Source of the DNA: Pseudomonas sp. S04
GTDB taxonomy: Bacteria > Pseudomonadota > Gammaproteobacteria > Pseudomonadales > Pseudomonadaceae
Length of the DNA: 64,000 nucleotides
Reading direction: 5' to 3'
NCBI RefSeq assembly: GCF_009834545.1
Contig: NZ_CP019427.1
Location: 5,825,001-5,889,000, forward strand
The position numbers and the translations under genes were made by a program. A model generated the notes under the pieces. The model saw only the letters and a program-made list of their open reading frames with translations, did no database searches and had not been told where the DNA came from. Shown here piece by piece: positions 1-9,829 of the stretch. Positions within the stretch are counted from its first letter, which is position 1. Every line of letters begins with the position of its first letter.

Positions 1-2
1 CT

Positions 3-2054
3 TATGTGGCCGCGCTGGATAAGGAATCTGCGGCGTGGAAGGCCCTGCAGGCCTATCTGGACGGGATCAACCAGTATCAGGACACGCACGCCGCGCCCGT
101 GGAGTTCGATGTGCTGGGCATCGCCAAGCGGCCGTTCACCGCCCAGGACAGTATCAGCGTCGCCGGCTACATGGCCTACAGCTTTGCCGCGGCCTTTCGC
201 ACCGAGCCCCTGCTGACCTACGTGCGCGATCAGTTGGGCAACGACTACCTGAATATCTTCGACCTCGACTGGCAGCCCAAAGGCGTGCTGGCCCAGCAAC
301 ACAGCAGCGCGCCGGCCCTCAGCAGCGCTGACTGGCAAGACCTCAACGCCATTGCCCGCCTCAGCCAGCAGGCACTGGCCGAGCACGGCCTGCCGCAATT
401 CGAGGGCAGCAATGCCTGGGTAGTTGCCGGCAGTCGCACCAAGAGCGGCAAACCGCTGTTGGCCGGCGACCCGCACATTCGCTTCGCGACGCCTTCGGTG
501 TGGTACGAAGCGCAGCTGTCGGCCCCTGGTTTCGAACTCTATGGGCACCACCAGGCGCTGGTGCCGTTTGCCTTCCTTGGCCACAACCTGGACTTCGGCT
601 GGAGCCTGACGATGTTCCAGAACGACGACCTCGACCTGATCGCCGAGAAGGTCAATCCGGACAACGCCAACCAGGTCTGGTACCGCGGCAAGTGGGTCGA
701 CCTGATCAACAGCGAGCAACAGATTGCCGTCAAGGGCCAGGCCCCCGTAACCCTGACCCTGCGGCAATCGCCCCACGGCCCGATCATCAACGATGTCCTG
801 GGCGCCAGCGCCGGCAAGACCCCAATCGCGATGTGGTGGGCGTTCCTCGATACCCAGAACCCGATCCTCGAAGGTTTTTACCAACTCAACCGCGCCGACA
901 CCCTGGCCAAGGCCCGAGCCGCGTCCGCCAAGGTCCAGGCTCCTGGGTTGAACATCGTCTGGGCCAATGCCAAGGGGGATATCGGCTGGTGGGCAGCCGC
1001 GCAACTGCCCAAGCGTCCGGCAGGGGTCAAGCCAGGCTTCATTCTCGACGGCAGCAGCAACCAGGCAGACAAGGACGGCTTCTACCCGTTCAGTGCCAAC
1101 CCGCAGGAAGAGAACCCGGCCCGTGGCTACATCGTCTCCGCCAACTTCCAGCCATTGTCACCGACCGGCATGGAGATTCCCGGCTACTACAACCTGGCCG
1201 ATCGCGGTCAACAGCTCAACCTGCAACTGAGCGACAAGAACCTCAAGTGGGACCTGGACAACACCCAGGAGCTGCAACTGGGCACCACGACCGCCTACGG
1301 TCAACGCCTGCTGGCGCCGTTGCTGCCGGTATTGCGCGAGGTGGTCAGCGACCCGCAGGAACGCCAGTGGCTGGATCAACTGAACGCCTGGCAAGGTGAT
1401 TACCCGCTGGAGTCGACTAGCGCCACGCTGTTCAATCAGTTCCTGTTCAACCTGGCCGACGGGGCGCTGCACGATGAACTGGGCGATAGTTTTTTCGACA
1501 CTCTGCTCACGACCCGGGTGATCGATGCCGCCCTGCCCAGGCTTGCGGCCAACCCCGATTCCCCTTGGTGGGACAACCGCGACACCCTGGGTCAGGAAAC
1601 CCGTGCCGACGTGGTCAAGGCCGCGTGGCACGCCAGTATCGCCCACCTGAAAACCACCCTCGGCGCAGACGCCACGCAGTGGCAATGGGGCAAGGCCCAC
1701 ACCCTCACCCACGGCCATCCGCTGGGCACGCAGAAACCCCTGGAGCGGATTTTTAACGTCGGCCCGTTCGAAGCCCCGGGCAGTCACGAGGTGCCGAACA
1801 ACCTCTCGGCGAAAATCGGCCCGGCGCCTTGGACCGTGACCTATGGCCCGTCGACCCGACGCATCATCGATTTCGCCGACCCGGCCCACGGCCTGACCAT
1901 CAACCCGATCGGCCAGAGCGGCGTGCCGTTCGATGCGCACTATCAAGACCAGGCCGAGGCGTACATCGAGGGTGTCTACCACCAGGCGCATTTCAGCGAG
2001 GAAGAAGTGACTGCCAATACTCGCAGCACCTTGAAGCTATTGCCGGCGCGTTGA
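3..2054 (+). CDS. penicillin acylase family protein, 5' truncated by the window (HacB-like)
   Basis: This is the C-terminal part of an Ntn-hydrolase of the penicillin/acyl-homoserine-lactone acylase family, normally an exported proenzyme cleaved by itself into alpha and beta chains. The frame is open to the left edge, so the true start and signal peptide lie outside. The motif EGSNAWVV carries the serine (codon 408-410) expected to become the N-terminal nucleophile of the beta chain; GDPH follows about 27 residues later, as in the family. About 135 residues precede that serine here. In PAO1 the acylase gene hacB (PA0305, from memory) also lies beside spuH, so this may be the HacB counterpart and cleave acyl-homoserine lactones or other acyl amides. 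Substrate cannot be told from sequence. Confidence 0.85.
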   Translation, partial: YVAALDKESAAWKALQAYLDGINQYQDTHAAPVEFDVLGIAKRPFTAQDSISVAGYMAYSFAAAFRTEPLLTYVRDQLGNDYLNIFDLDWQPKGVLAQQHSSAPALSSADWQDLNAIARLSQQALAEHGLPQFEGSNAWVVAGSRTKSGKPLLAGDPHIRFATPSVWYEAQLSAPGFELYGHHQALVPFAFLGHNLDFGWSLTMFQNDDLDLIAEKVNPDNANQVWYRGKWVDLINSEQQIAVKGQAPVTLTLRQSPHGPIINDVLGASAGKTPIAMWWAFLDTQNPILEGFYQLNRADTLAKARAASAKVQAPGLNIVWANAKGDIGWWAAAQLPKRPAGVKPGFILDGSSNQADKDGFYPFSANPQEENPARGYIVSANFQPLSPTGMEIPGYYNLADRGQQLNLQLSDKNLKWDLDNTQELQLGTTTAYGQRLLAPLLPVLREVVSDPQERQWLDQLNAWQGDYPLESTSATLFNQFLFNLADGALHDELGDSFFDTLLTTRVIDAALPRLAANPDSPWWDNRDTLGQETRADVVKAAWHASIAHLKTTLGADATQWQWGKAHTLTHGHPLGTQKPLERIFNVGPFEAPGSHEVPNNLSAKIGPAPWTVTYGPSTRRIIDFADPAHGLTINPIGQSGVPFDAHYQDQAEAYIEGVYHQAHFSEEEVTANTRSTLKLLPAR

Positions 2055-2087
2055 CGCTGCAGGCGCACGGCGGGCAGGCGCAGCCTC

Positions 2088-3053
2088 TCAAAGCACCGAC
2101 GAAAAGTTCAGCCGGAACTGCAGCGGCGTCACGCCCAGGCGTCGATTGAACACGCTGCGCATGTGCTGGGCATCGCGAAATCCACACTGGTAAGCGACGG
2201 TCTTGAGTGCGGCCCGCGAGCTTTCCAGCATCACCCGGGCGGCGTCCACCCGCGCCTGCTCCACGAACTCGGCCGGGGTCACCCCGGCTTCTCGGGTGAA
2301 CACCCGGGAGAAATTGCGCGCACTCATGTTCGCCGCCACTGCCAGGTCGACAATGGCCAGGTCGCCCGTAAGGTTCGCCATCACGTAATGCTGGACCCGC
2401 GCCACCGGCGAGATTTCCTCGGCATAGGGCGTGAGGAACGGGCTGAACTGCGACTGCCCGCCCGCGCGCTGGGTAAACACCACCAGGCGTTTGGCCACGC
2501 TCAAGGCCACCTGCGGACCGTGGTCCCTGGCCAGCAGGTACAGCGACAGGTCGATCCCGGCCGTGACCCCGGCCGAAGTGAACAGCTCGCCGTCCTCGAC
2601 ATACAGCCGGTCGGCCTCGACGCGGGTAGTCGGGCACAGTGCCGCCAACGCCGCGGCATCGCCCCAATGGGTGGTGACCGTCCTGCCGTCGAGCAATCCC
2701 GCGCGGGCCAGCAGGAAGGCGCCGTTGCAGATCGAGCCAAAGCGCCGGGCCCGGGCGCTGGCACCGCGCAGCCAATGGTCGAACGCCGGACCAAAATCGA
2801 CAAAGGGCAATTGCGGCCCACCGGCCACCAGCAGCAAATCGTAGGCCTGCAGCGCCGCGCTGAAGTGCTGGTGAGCCTGCAGGGTCAGGCCGTTGGAACA
2901 TGGCAGCAGACCCTGTTCGACGCCGATCACCTGTAACTGGTAATGCTCCTCGGGCTCGAGAAAGCGGTTGGCCTCGGAAAACACATCCATGGGGCCGGTC
3001 ACGTCCAGCGCCTGGACGCCGGAGAACACCACGATGGCAACGGTTTTACTCAT
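2088..3053 (-). CDS. GlxA-type AraC family transcriptional regulator with DJ-1/PfpI domain
   Basis: The protein (321 residues) has an N-terminal DJ-1/PfpI-like domain with the motif SICNGAFLLARAGLLDGR and a C-terminal AraC double helix-turn-helix (VAANMSARNFSRVF, then VAYQCGFRDAQHMRSVF). This is the architecture of GlxA/FtrA-type regulators. I start it at the ATG at 3053 (MSKTVAIVVFSG), where the conserved domain begins, rather than at an upstream in-frame ATG at 3122. It is divergent from the HD-domain gene, with a perfect palindrome between them, so it probably controls that gene and itself. The ligand is unknown. Confidence 0.88.
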   Translation of the reverse strand: MSKTVAIVVFSGVQALDVTGPMDVFSEANRFLEPEEHYQLQVIGVEQGLLPCSNGLTLQAHQHFSAALQAYDLLLVAGGPQLPFVDFGPAFDHWLRGASARARRFGSICNGAFLLARAGLLDGRTVTTHWGDAAALAALCPTTRVEADRLYVEDGELFTSAGVTAGIDLSLYLLARDHGPQVALSVAKRLVVFTQRAGGQSQFSPFLTPYAEEISPVARVQHYVMANLTGDLAIVDLAVAANMSARNFSRVFTREAGVTPAEFVEQARVDAARVMLESSRAALKTVAYQCGFRDAQHMRSVFNRRLGVTPLQFRLNFSSVL

Positions 3054-3103
3054 GGCAAAATTCGCCTTCCAGGTATTGAAATGAAAATCGGCCATCACAC
3101 GAT

Positions 3104-3118
3104 CTGTAGCAGCTACAG
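3104..3118. promoter_or_regulatory. perfect palindrome between glxA-like regulator and HD gene, candidate operator
   Basis: CTGTAGC-A-GCTACAG is a perfect 7-bp inverted repeat with one central base, 51 bp upstream of the regulator's chosen start and 175 bp before the divergent HD-domain gene. Position and symmetry suit an operator, but no binding is shown and AraC proteins usually bind direct rather than inverted repeats. Confidence 0.35.
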
Positions 3119-3292
3119 GCATGCGTAGAACCTGGATTCAAACTTAGCCAATCCAGGCCCAACAAGCGAGGCTGGCGCGATATGCATGCTCATTGGCCGG
3201 GATTGCAGCCATGGATCGATTGTCCGGTTTCAGGGGGGCGAACAGACTGGTGACCTCAGCGCCGCCATGGCGCTCACCATGAGGAAACTCCC

Positions 3293-3934
3293 ATGAGCAC
3301 CACCATTGCCGGCATCAAGATTCCTGACAGCGCATTGGCCAAAGCCACCACCGAGTACATCCGCGACATCGAGTCCGACCTGCTGTACCACCACTCACGC
3401 CGGGTATTCCTGTTCGGTGCCTTGAGCGGCGAACGCCAGCAGTTGGCCTACGATCCGCAGTTGCTGTACGTCGGCGCGATGTTCCATGACCTCGGCCTGG
3501 TGGCTGGGTATCGCAGTGACGATGAGCGCTTTGAAGTCGACGGCGCCAACGCCGCAGCGGCCTTTCTCAAACCCTATGGCTTGAGCGATGACGACATCGA
3601 GCAGGTCTGGCTGTCGATCGCCCTGCACACCACCCCCGGCGTACCCAAACACCTGCGCCCGACCGTCGCACTGGTGACCGCCGGAGTCGAGATGGACGTG
3701 CTGGGCCTGGACTACGCGGTCTTTACCAGCACGCAGCGCAGCGCGGTGGTGCATGCCCACCCACGGGGTGAAGGGTTCAAGGAGTGCATCATCTGCGCCT
3801 TTGCCGACGGCTTGCGCCATCGTCCTCAGACGACCTTCGGCAACGTCAAGACGGATGTGCTGGTGGATCAGGAGCCGGGGTTCCAGCCGATGAACTTCGT
3901 CCAGGTCATCCGCCAATCCCCTTGGGTCTCGTAA
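3293..3934 (+). CDS. HD domain-containing protein
   Basis: This 213-residue protein has the metal-binding HD signature: an upstream His (YHHSRRVFLFG), then MFHDLGL (the HD pair), a downstream SIALHTTPG histidine and a late aspartate, as in cyanamide hydratase-like HD proteins. The family includes hydrolases and hydratases of small nitrogen compounds; the substrate here cannot be deduced. The start follows a GAGGA ribosome site 7-8 bases before ATG. It is transcribed away from the GlxA-type regulator, an arrangement that suggests direct control. Confidence 0.82.
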   Translation: MSTTIAGIKIPDSALAKATTEYIRDIESDLLYHHSRRVFLFGALSGERQQLAYDPQLLYVGAMFHDLGLVAGYRSDDERFEVDGANAAAAFLKPYGLSDDDIEQVWLSIALHTTPGVPKHLRPTVALVTAGVEMDVLGLDYAVFTSTQRSAVVHAHPRGEGFKECIICAFADGLRHRPQTTFGNVKTDVLVDQEPGFQPMNFVQVIRQSPWVS

Positions 3935-4011
3935 ACAACGGTGGGTGTATGCGGGATCCGTGAGCAGCAAAAACTACTGAGGGTGTGCAGGAAATGTGAG
4001 CACCAAAAACC

Positions 4012-4114
4012 ACTGTGGGAGCGGGCTTGCCCGCGATGGTCGTCAACGATGACGCGCCAAGCCAGGCTTAGCGCGGTGTCCTGACGTCCTTCGCGAGCAG
4101 GCTCGCTCCCACAG
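4012..4114. repeat. REP doublet (REPIN)
   Basis: TGTGGGAGCGGGCTTGCCCG at 4014 onward and its inverted partner (CGCGAGCAGGCTCGCTCCCA, ending near 4114) flank about 45 bases. This is the two-REP inverted arrangement typical of Pseudomonas. The motif TGGGTGTATGCGGG occurs on both sides of the doublet (about 3943 and 4121). Confidence 0.85.
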
Positions 4115-4138
4115 GGTTGATGGGTGTATGCGGGGTAG

Positions 4139-4168
4139 AGGGTTGACCACAGGATTGTGGTCAACCCT
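4139..4168. terminator. stem-loop after the spuH-like gene
   Basis: A perfect 12-bp stem (AGGGTTGACCAC / GTGGTCAACCCT) with a 6-base loop begins 6 bases beyond the stop codon of the minus-strand permease gene. No T-run follows on the minus strand, so it may work as an mRNA 3' stabiliser or a weak terminator. Confidence 0.55.
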
Positions 4169-4174
4169 CCCGAC

Positions 4175-5065
4175 TCAAGCCGCTTCCGGCGCCTGGGCCC
4201 GACGTGCGTCCGGCTGTTTCCAGGAGTCGGCAGCACTTTCTTCGATGGCCTGCTGGATCGCCCGCTTGCGGTTTTCTTCGGCGCGGCGGCTGAAGAACCA
4301 GACCAGGAACGTGACGATCGACACCGCCAACAGGATCAGGCTGGCCACGGCGTTGATCTCCGGTTTGACCCCCAGGCGCACCGCCGAGAACACTTCCATC
4401 GGCAGGGTGGTGGAACCCGGGCCCGAGACGAAGCTGGCCAATACCAGGTCGTCCAGCGACAGGGCAAACGACATCATGCCGCCCGCTGCCAGCGAAGGCG
4501 CAATCATCGGGATGGTGATCAGGAAGAACACCTTCCATGGCCGCGCGCCCAGGTCCATGGCTGCCTCTTCGATCGACAGGTCCAGCTCACGCAGGCGTGC
4601 CGACACCACCACCGCCACATAGGCGGCACAGAACGTGGTGTGGGCGATCCAGATGGTGACGATGCCCCGCTCCTGGGGCCAGCCAATCATCTGCGCCATG
4701 GCCACGAACAGCAGCAACAGCGACAGACCGGTGATCACTTCCGGCATCACCAACGGCGCGGTGACCAGGCCGCCGAACAGCGTACGGCCCTTGAAGTGGG
4801 TGATCCGGGTCAGCACGAACGCCGCCAGGGTCCCCAGCGCCACCGCGGCAATCGCGGTGTAGCAGGCGATTTCCAGCGAGCGCACCACTGAGCCCATCAG
4901 TTGGCTGTTATCCAGCAGGCCGACGTACCACTTGATCGACCAGCCGCCCCACACCGTCACCAGTTTCGAGGCGTTGAACGAGTAGATCACCAGGATCAGC
5001 ATCGGCAGGTAGATGAACAACAGACCCACTACCAGCATCAGGCTGGAGAAACGGAAGCGCTTCAT
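4175..5065 (-). CDS. spuH: polyamine ABC transporter permease (PotI/SpuH-like)
   Basis: This 296-residue inner-membrane protein has an N-terminal transmembrane segment (LMLVVGLLFIYLPMLILVIYSF) and the binding-protein-dependent permease EAA motif region (EEAAMDLGARPWKVFFLITIPMI), matching PotI of the putrescine importer. It is the last gene of the minus-strand transporter run, and its ATG overlaps the stop of the preceding permease as ATGA, implying translational coupling. Known role of the family: second half of the transmembrane channel for putrescine or spermidine. A 12-bp stem-loop follows it. Confidence 0.92.
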   Translation of the reverse strand: MKRFRFSSLMLVVGLLFIYLPMLILVIYSFNASKLVTVWGGWSIKWYVGLLDNSQLMGSVVRSLEIACYTAIAAVALGTLAAFVLTRITHFKGRTLFGGLVTAPLVMPEVITGLSLLLLFVAMAQMIGWPQERGIVTIWIAHTTFCAAYVAVVVSARLRELDLSIEEAAMDLGARPWKVFFLITIPMIAPSLAAGGMMSFALSLDDLVLASFVSGPGSTTLPMEVFSAVRLGVKPEINAVASLILLAVSIVTFLVWFFSRRAEENRKRAIQQAIEESAADSWKQPDARRAQAPEAA

Positions 5066-5982
5066 TCTTTACCCTCCATTTCCTTGGCCTGACTACGGTT
5101 GAACAGGATGATCGGCACAATCAGGATCGCCAGCATCACCACCGCCAGCGCGGACGCCACCGGCCAGTCACGGTTATTGAAGAACTCTTGCCAGAGCACT
5201 TTACCGATCATCAGGGTTTCCGGACCGCCCAGCAGTTCCGGGATCACGAACTCACCCACCACCGGGATGAACACCAGCATGCAGCCGGCGATGATGCCGT
5301 TCTTCGACAGCGGGATGGTGATTTTCCAGAAGCTGTTGAAGGTGCTCGAACCCAGGTCGGACGCGGCTTCCAACAGGCTGGTGTCGTGTTTTACCAGGTT
5401 GGCATAGAGCGGCAGGATCATGAACGGCAGGTAGGAATAGACCACGCCGATATAGACCGCCAGGTTGGTGTTGAGGATCTGCAGCGGCTCATCGATAAAG
5501 CCCATGCTCATCAGGAAGCCGTTGAGCAGGCCGTTGTTGCTGAGGATGCCCATCCACGCATACACGCGGATCAGGATCGCGGTCCAGGTCGGCATCATGA
5601 TCAGCAGTACCAGGACGGTCTGCATTTCCTTGCGCGCACTGGCGATGGCGTAGGCCATCGGGTAGCCGATCAACAGGCACAAAATGGTGCTGATCAGCGC
5701 CATCTTCAACGAACCGAGGTAAGCGGCAATGTACAGCTCATCCTCGCTGAGCATCGCGTAGTTGCCCAGGTTGAGCAGCACCTGCAGCTTCTGCTCAACG
5801 AAGCTGTAGATCTCGGTGTACGGCGGAATGGCCACGTCTGCTTCGGCGAAGCTGATCTTCAACACGATGAAGAACGGCAACATGAAGAACAGGAACAGCC
5901 ACAGGAAAGGAACGCCGATGACCAACTGGCGGCCACCGGGAATTATTCGACTGAGTCGACGCTTGAGTTTTCGCATGTTCAT
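5062..5982 (-). CDS. spuG: polyamine ABC transporter permease (PotH/SpuG-like)
   Basis: The product (306 residues) has several transmembrane segments, beginning with GVPFLWLFLFFMLPFFIVLK, and an EAA loop (LLEAASDLGSSTFNSFWKITIPL) that contacts the ATPase. It is the PotH-type permease of the putrescine/spermidine importer. I start it at ATG 5982 (MNMRKLKRRLSR), which overlaps the ATPase stop as ATGA; an in-frame upstream ATG at 6015 lies inside the ATPase gene. The 3' end overlaps the next permease by 4 bases. Confidence 0.92.
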   Translation of the reverse strand: MNMRKLKRRLSRIIPGGRQLVIGVPFLWLFLFFMLPFFIVLKISFAEADVAIPPYTEIYSFVEQKLQVLLNLGNYAMLSEDELYIAAYLGSLKMALISTILCLLIGYPMAYAIASARKEMQTVLVLLIMMPTWTAILIRVYAWMGILSNNGLLNGFLMSMGFIDEPLQILNTNLAVYIGVVYSYLPFMILPLYANLVKHDTSLLEAASDLGSSTFNSFWKITIPLSKNGIIAGCMLVFIPVVGEFVIPELLGGPETLMIGKVLWQEFFNNRDWPVASALAVVMLAILIVPIILFNRSQAKEMEGKE

Positions 5983-7121
5983 GAGCGCAGTACCACGCCG
6001 CTGTCGTCTTCCCACCAGACGTAGACCTGGTCACCCCAGGTCGGACGCTGGCCCCGGCGCTCGGCGTTGGCCACGAACGATTGCACCAGCTTGCCGCTCG
6101 GCAATTCGACGTAGAACACCGAGTGCCCGCCCAGGTAGGCGATGTCGTGGACCTTGCCGCTCGACCAGTTGTGCTCGCAGGTTGGCATATCGGCAGTGAC
6201 CAGCAGTTTTTCCGGACGAATCGCGTAGGTCACCGACTTGTCTTGCACCGAGGTGCTGATGCCGTGGCCGACGTAGATGTTGCGGTCCAGGTCCTTGCAG
6301 GTAATCAGTGCATGGCCCTCGGCGTCGTCCACCACTTCACCTTCGAAGATGTTGACGTTGCCGATGAATTCGCAGACCAGGCGGCTGGTCGGGGTTTCGT
6401 AGATGTCGATCGGGCTGCCGATCTGGGCAATCCAGCCCAGGTGCATGATCGCGATGCGCTCGGCCATGGTCATGGCCTCTTCCTGATCGTGGGTCACCAT
6501 GACGCAGGTCACGCCGACGCGCTCGATGATCTCCACCAACTCCAGTTGCATCTGCGAACGCAGTTTTTTGTCGAGGGCGCCCATCGGTTCGTCGAGCAGC
6601 AGCAGTTTCGGCCGCTTGGCCAGGGAGCGGGCCAAGGCGACACGCTGGCGCTGGCCACCGGAGAGCTGGTGCGGCTTGCGCTTGGCGTACTGGCTCATCT
6701 GCACCAGCTTGAGCATCTCGGCCACCCGGGCGTCGACTTCGGCGGCCGGGATCTTGTCCTGCTTGAGGCCGAAGGCGATGTTCTGTGCCACGGTCATGTG
6801 CGGGAACAGCGCGTAGGACTGGAACATCATGTTGATCGGCCGCTCGTACGGCGGCATATCGGTGATGTCCACGCCGTCGAGGAAAATCCGCCCCTCGGTC
6901 GGACGCTCGAAACCGGCGAGCATGCGCAGCAAGGTCGATTTGCCCGAACCCGAACCGCCGAGCAAGGCGAAGATTTCGCCTTTCTTGATTTCCAGGGACA
7001 CATCGTCCACGGCAATCGTCTCGTCGAACTTCTTCGTGACCCGGTCGATTTTGACCAGCACCTGTTTAGGTGTCTGGTCGCCCTCGAGGGCTTTCTTGTA
7101 GGCGCCGGAGGCAACTGCCAT
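5979..7121 (-). CDS. spuF: polyamine ABC transporter ATP-binding protein (PotG/PotA/SpuF-like)
   Basis: This 380-residue ATPase has a Walker A motif GGSGSGKST at about residues 55-63, the ABC signature LSGGQRQRVALARSL, a Walker B LLLLDEPMGALD and a C-terminal TOBE-like domain. Length and sequence fit the PotA/PotG family that energises polyamine uptake. It lies between the binding-protein gene spuE and the two permeases and overlaps the first permease by 4 bases. Confidence 0.93.
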   Translation of the reverse strand: MAVASGAYKKALEGDQTPKQVLVKIDRVTKKFDETIAVDDVSLEIKKGEIFALLGGSGSGKSTLLRMLAGFERPTEGRIFLDGVDITDMPPYERPINMMFQSYALFPHMTVAQNIAFGLKQDKIPAAEVDARVAEMLKLVQMSQYAKRKPHQLSGGQRQRVALARSLAKRPKLLLLDEPMGALDKKLRSQMQLELVEIIERVGVTCVMVTHDQEEAMTMAERIAIMHLGWIAQIGSPIDIYETPTSRLVCEFIGNVNIFEGEVVDDAEGHALITCKDLDRNIYVGHGISTSVQDKSVTYAIRPEKLLVTADMPTCEHNWSSGKVHDIAYLGGHSVFYVELPSGKLVQSFVANAERRGQRPTWGDQVYVWWEDDSGVVLRS

Positions 7122-7195
7122 TTACGAAACTCCCAACAAAAAGAGTGCGGTTCGCCCAATACGGGCGAACCCTTGGATAGTTTGAGCCTTTGTCA

Positions 7196-8407
<1,212 letters not shown>

Positions 8408-8420
8408 TTATGCAGATACA

Positions 8421-8539
8421 CCTGTGGGAGCGAGCCTGCTCGCGATGGTCGTCAACGATAACGATGGGTTCCTGACACCCCGCGGCGCTCTCAGGTTCAT
8501 CGCGAGCAAACCGCAAGCGGGCACCCGCTCCTACAAGGG
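8421..8539. repeat. REP doublet (REPIN) between spuE and spuD
   Basis: CCTGTGGGAGCGAGCCTGCT at 8421 and an inverted, slightly diverged partner (TCGCGAGCAAACCGCAAGCG ... CGCTCCTACAAGG) ending near 8539 enclose about 45 bases. It sits between two binding-protein genes transcribed in the same direction, where it may shape mRNA processing. Confidence 0.85.
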
Positions 8540-8548
8540 TTCTACTTG

Positions 8549-9661
8549 TTATTTACCCGATTTGATCTTGGTCCAGCTGCGGGTCATGATCCGCTGGGTC
8601 GCAGCCGGCAAATCGGCAATCGCGTACAGCTTGGCCAGGACGTCCGCCGGTGGATAAACACCCGGGTCGCCGGTGATGTCTTTATCGACCAGTGGGGTTG
8701 CAGCGGCGTTACCGTTCGGGAAGCGTACGGCGTTGGTAATCTCGGCCATGATTTCCGGCTTCTGCAGGAAGGTCATGAACTTGTAGGCGCCTTCGACGTT
8801 CTCGGCATCTTTAGGGATGGCGACCATGTCGTAGAAGCTGCCTGCACCTTCTTTGGGAATGTTGTAGCTGACCTTGACCTTGTCACCGGCTTCACTGGCG
8901 CGGGTCTTGGCCTGGTAGATGTCGCCCGAGTAACCGATAGCCACGCAGATGTTGCCGTTGGCCAGGTCGGAAATGTACTTGGAGGAGTGAAAGTAACCGA
9001 TCGAAGGACGCACTTTGAGGAACAGCGCTTCAGCTTCGGCCAGTTGTTTTTTATCCTGGCTGTCGGTTGGGTAGCCCAGGTAATGCAGTGCCACCGGAAT
9101 CATCTCGGTTGGCGAATCCAGGACGCTGATCCCGCATGCTTTGAGCTTGGCGGCGTTTTCCGGCTTGAAGATCAAGTCCCAGGAGTTGGTCGGTGCGTCG
9201 TCACCCAGTGCAGCCTTGACCTTCTCGGCGTTAAAGCCGATGCCGATCGAGCCCCACATGTACGGGAAGGCGTGCTCGTTACCCGGGTCGCTGACCGAAA
9301 CGGCCTTGAGCAAGTCGGTATTGAGGTTTTTCCAGTTCGGCAGCTTGGACTTGTCCAACTTCTGGTAGACACCGGCCTTGATTTGCTTGGCCAGGAAGTT
9401 GTTCGACGGCACGACGATGTCGTAGCCGGATTTGCCTGCCAGCAACTTGGCTTCCAGGGTTTCGTTACTGTCGAAGACGTCGTAGACAACCTTGATGCCC
9501 GACTCCGCCTCGAACTTCTTGACGGTGTCCGGCGCAATGTAGTCGGACCAGTTGTAAACGTGCAGTACTTTGTCATCTGCCTGAACCGCGCCCGCCATCA
9601 CGCCCATCAGGGACATGGCAAGGAGTGTCTTGCCTGCGAGCTTTTTACCGAGTGCCTTCAT
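8549..9661 (-). CDS. spuD: polyamine-binding periplasmic protein (PotF/SpuD-like)
   Basis: This 370-residue periplasmic binding protein has a signal peptide ending near GVMAGAVQA, then [18 protein letters not shown] and [15 protein letters not shown], as in PotF/SpuD. It is clearly paralogous to the following spuE-like gene. The start at ATG 9661 ([10 protein letters not shown]) has GGAGC about 8 bases upstream; the frame is open further left but without a better signal. Family knowledge assigns putrescine binding. A 168-base gap with no gene separates it from spuC and could hold its own promoter. Confidence 0.92.
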   Translation of the reverse strand: MKALGKKLAGKTLLAMSLMGVMAGAVQADDKVLHVYNWSDYIAPDTVKKFEAESGIKVVYDVFDSNETLEAKLLAGKSGYDIVVPSNNFLAKQIKAGVYQKLDKSKLPNWKNLNTDLLKAVSVSDPGNEHAFPYMWGSIGIGFNAEKVKAALGDDAPTNSWDLIFKPENAAKLKACGISVLDSPTEMIPVALHYLGYPTDSQDKKQLAEAEALFLKVRPSIGYFHSSKYISDLANGNICVAIGYSGDIYQAKTRASEAGDKVKVSYNIPKEGAGSFYDMVAIPKDAENVEGAYKFMTFLQKPEIMAEITNAVRFPNGNAAATPLVDKDITGDPGVYPPADVLAKLYAIADLPAATQRIMTRSWTKIKSGK

Positions 9662-9829
9662 GCGTAATGCTCCAAATTTTTCTTTTTTGAACCACCTGTT
9701 CCGCGCCGAACCCGGGCGACTGGAACCGTGGCTAGTCTGGCAACATCCATGGCGGTCTTTCAAGGAAAGGCCAAGCTTTCTGACCGCTCTGAGCGAAAGT
9801 TCATACAACTCCCGCTCAGAGCCTAGCAC

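Noticed and set aside
4012..4114. Repeated GC-rich palindromes as a CRISPR array
   Set aside because: There are two inverted copies only, without regular spacers or cas genes; they are REP elements.
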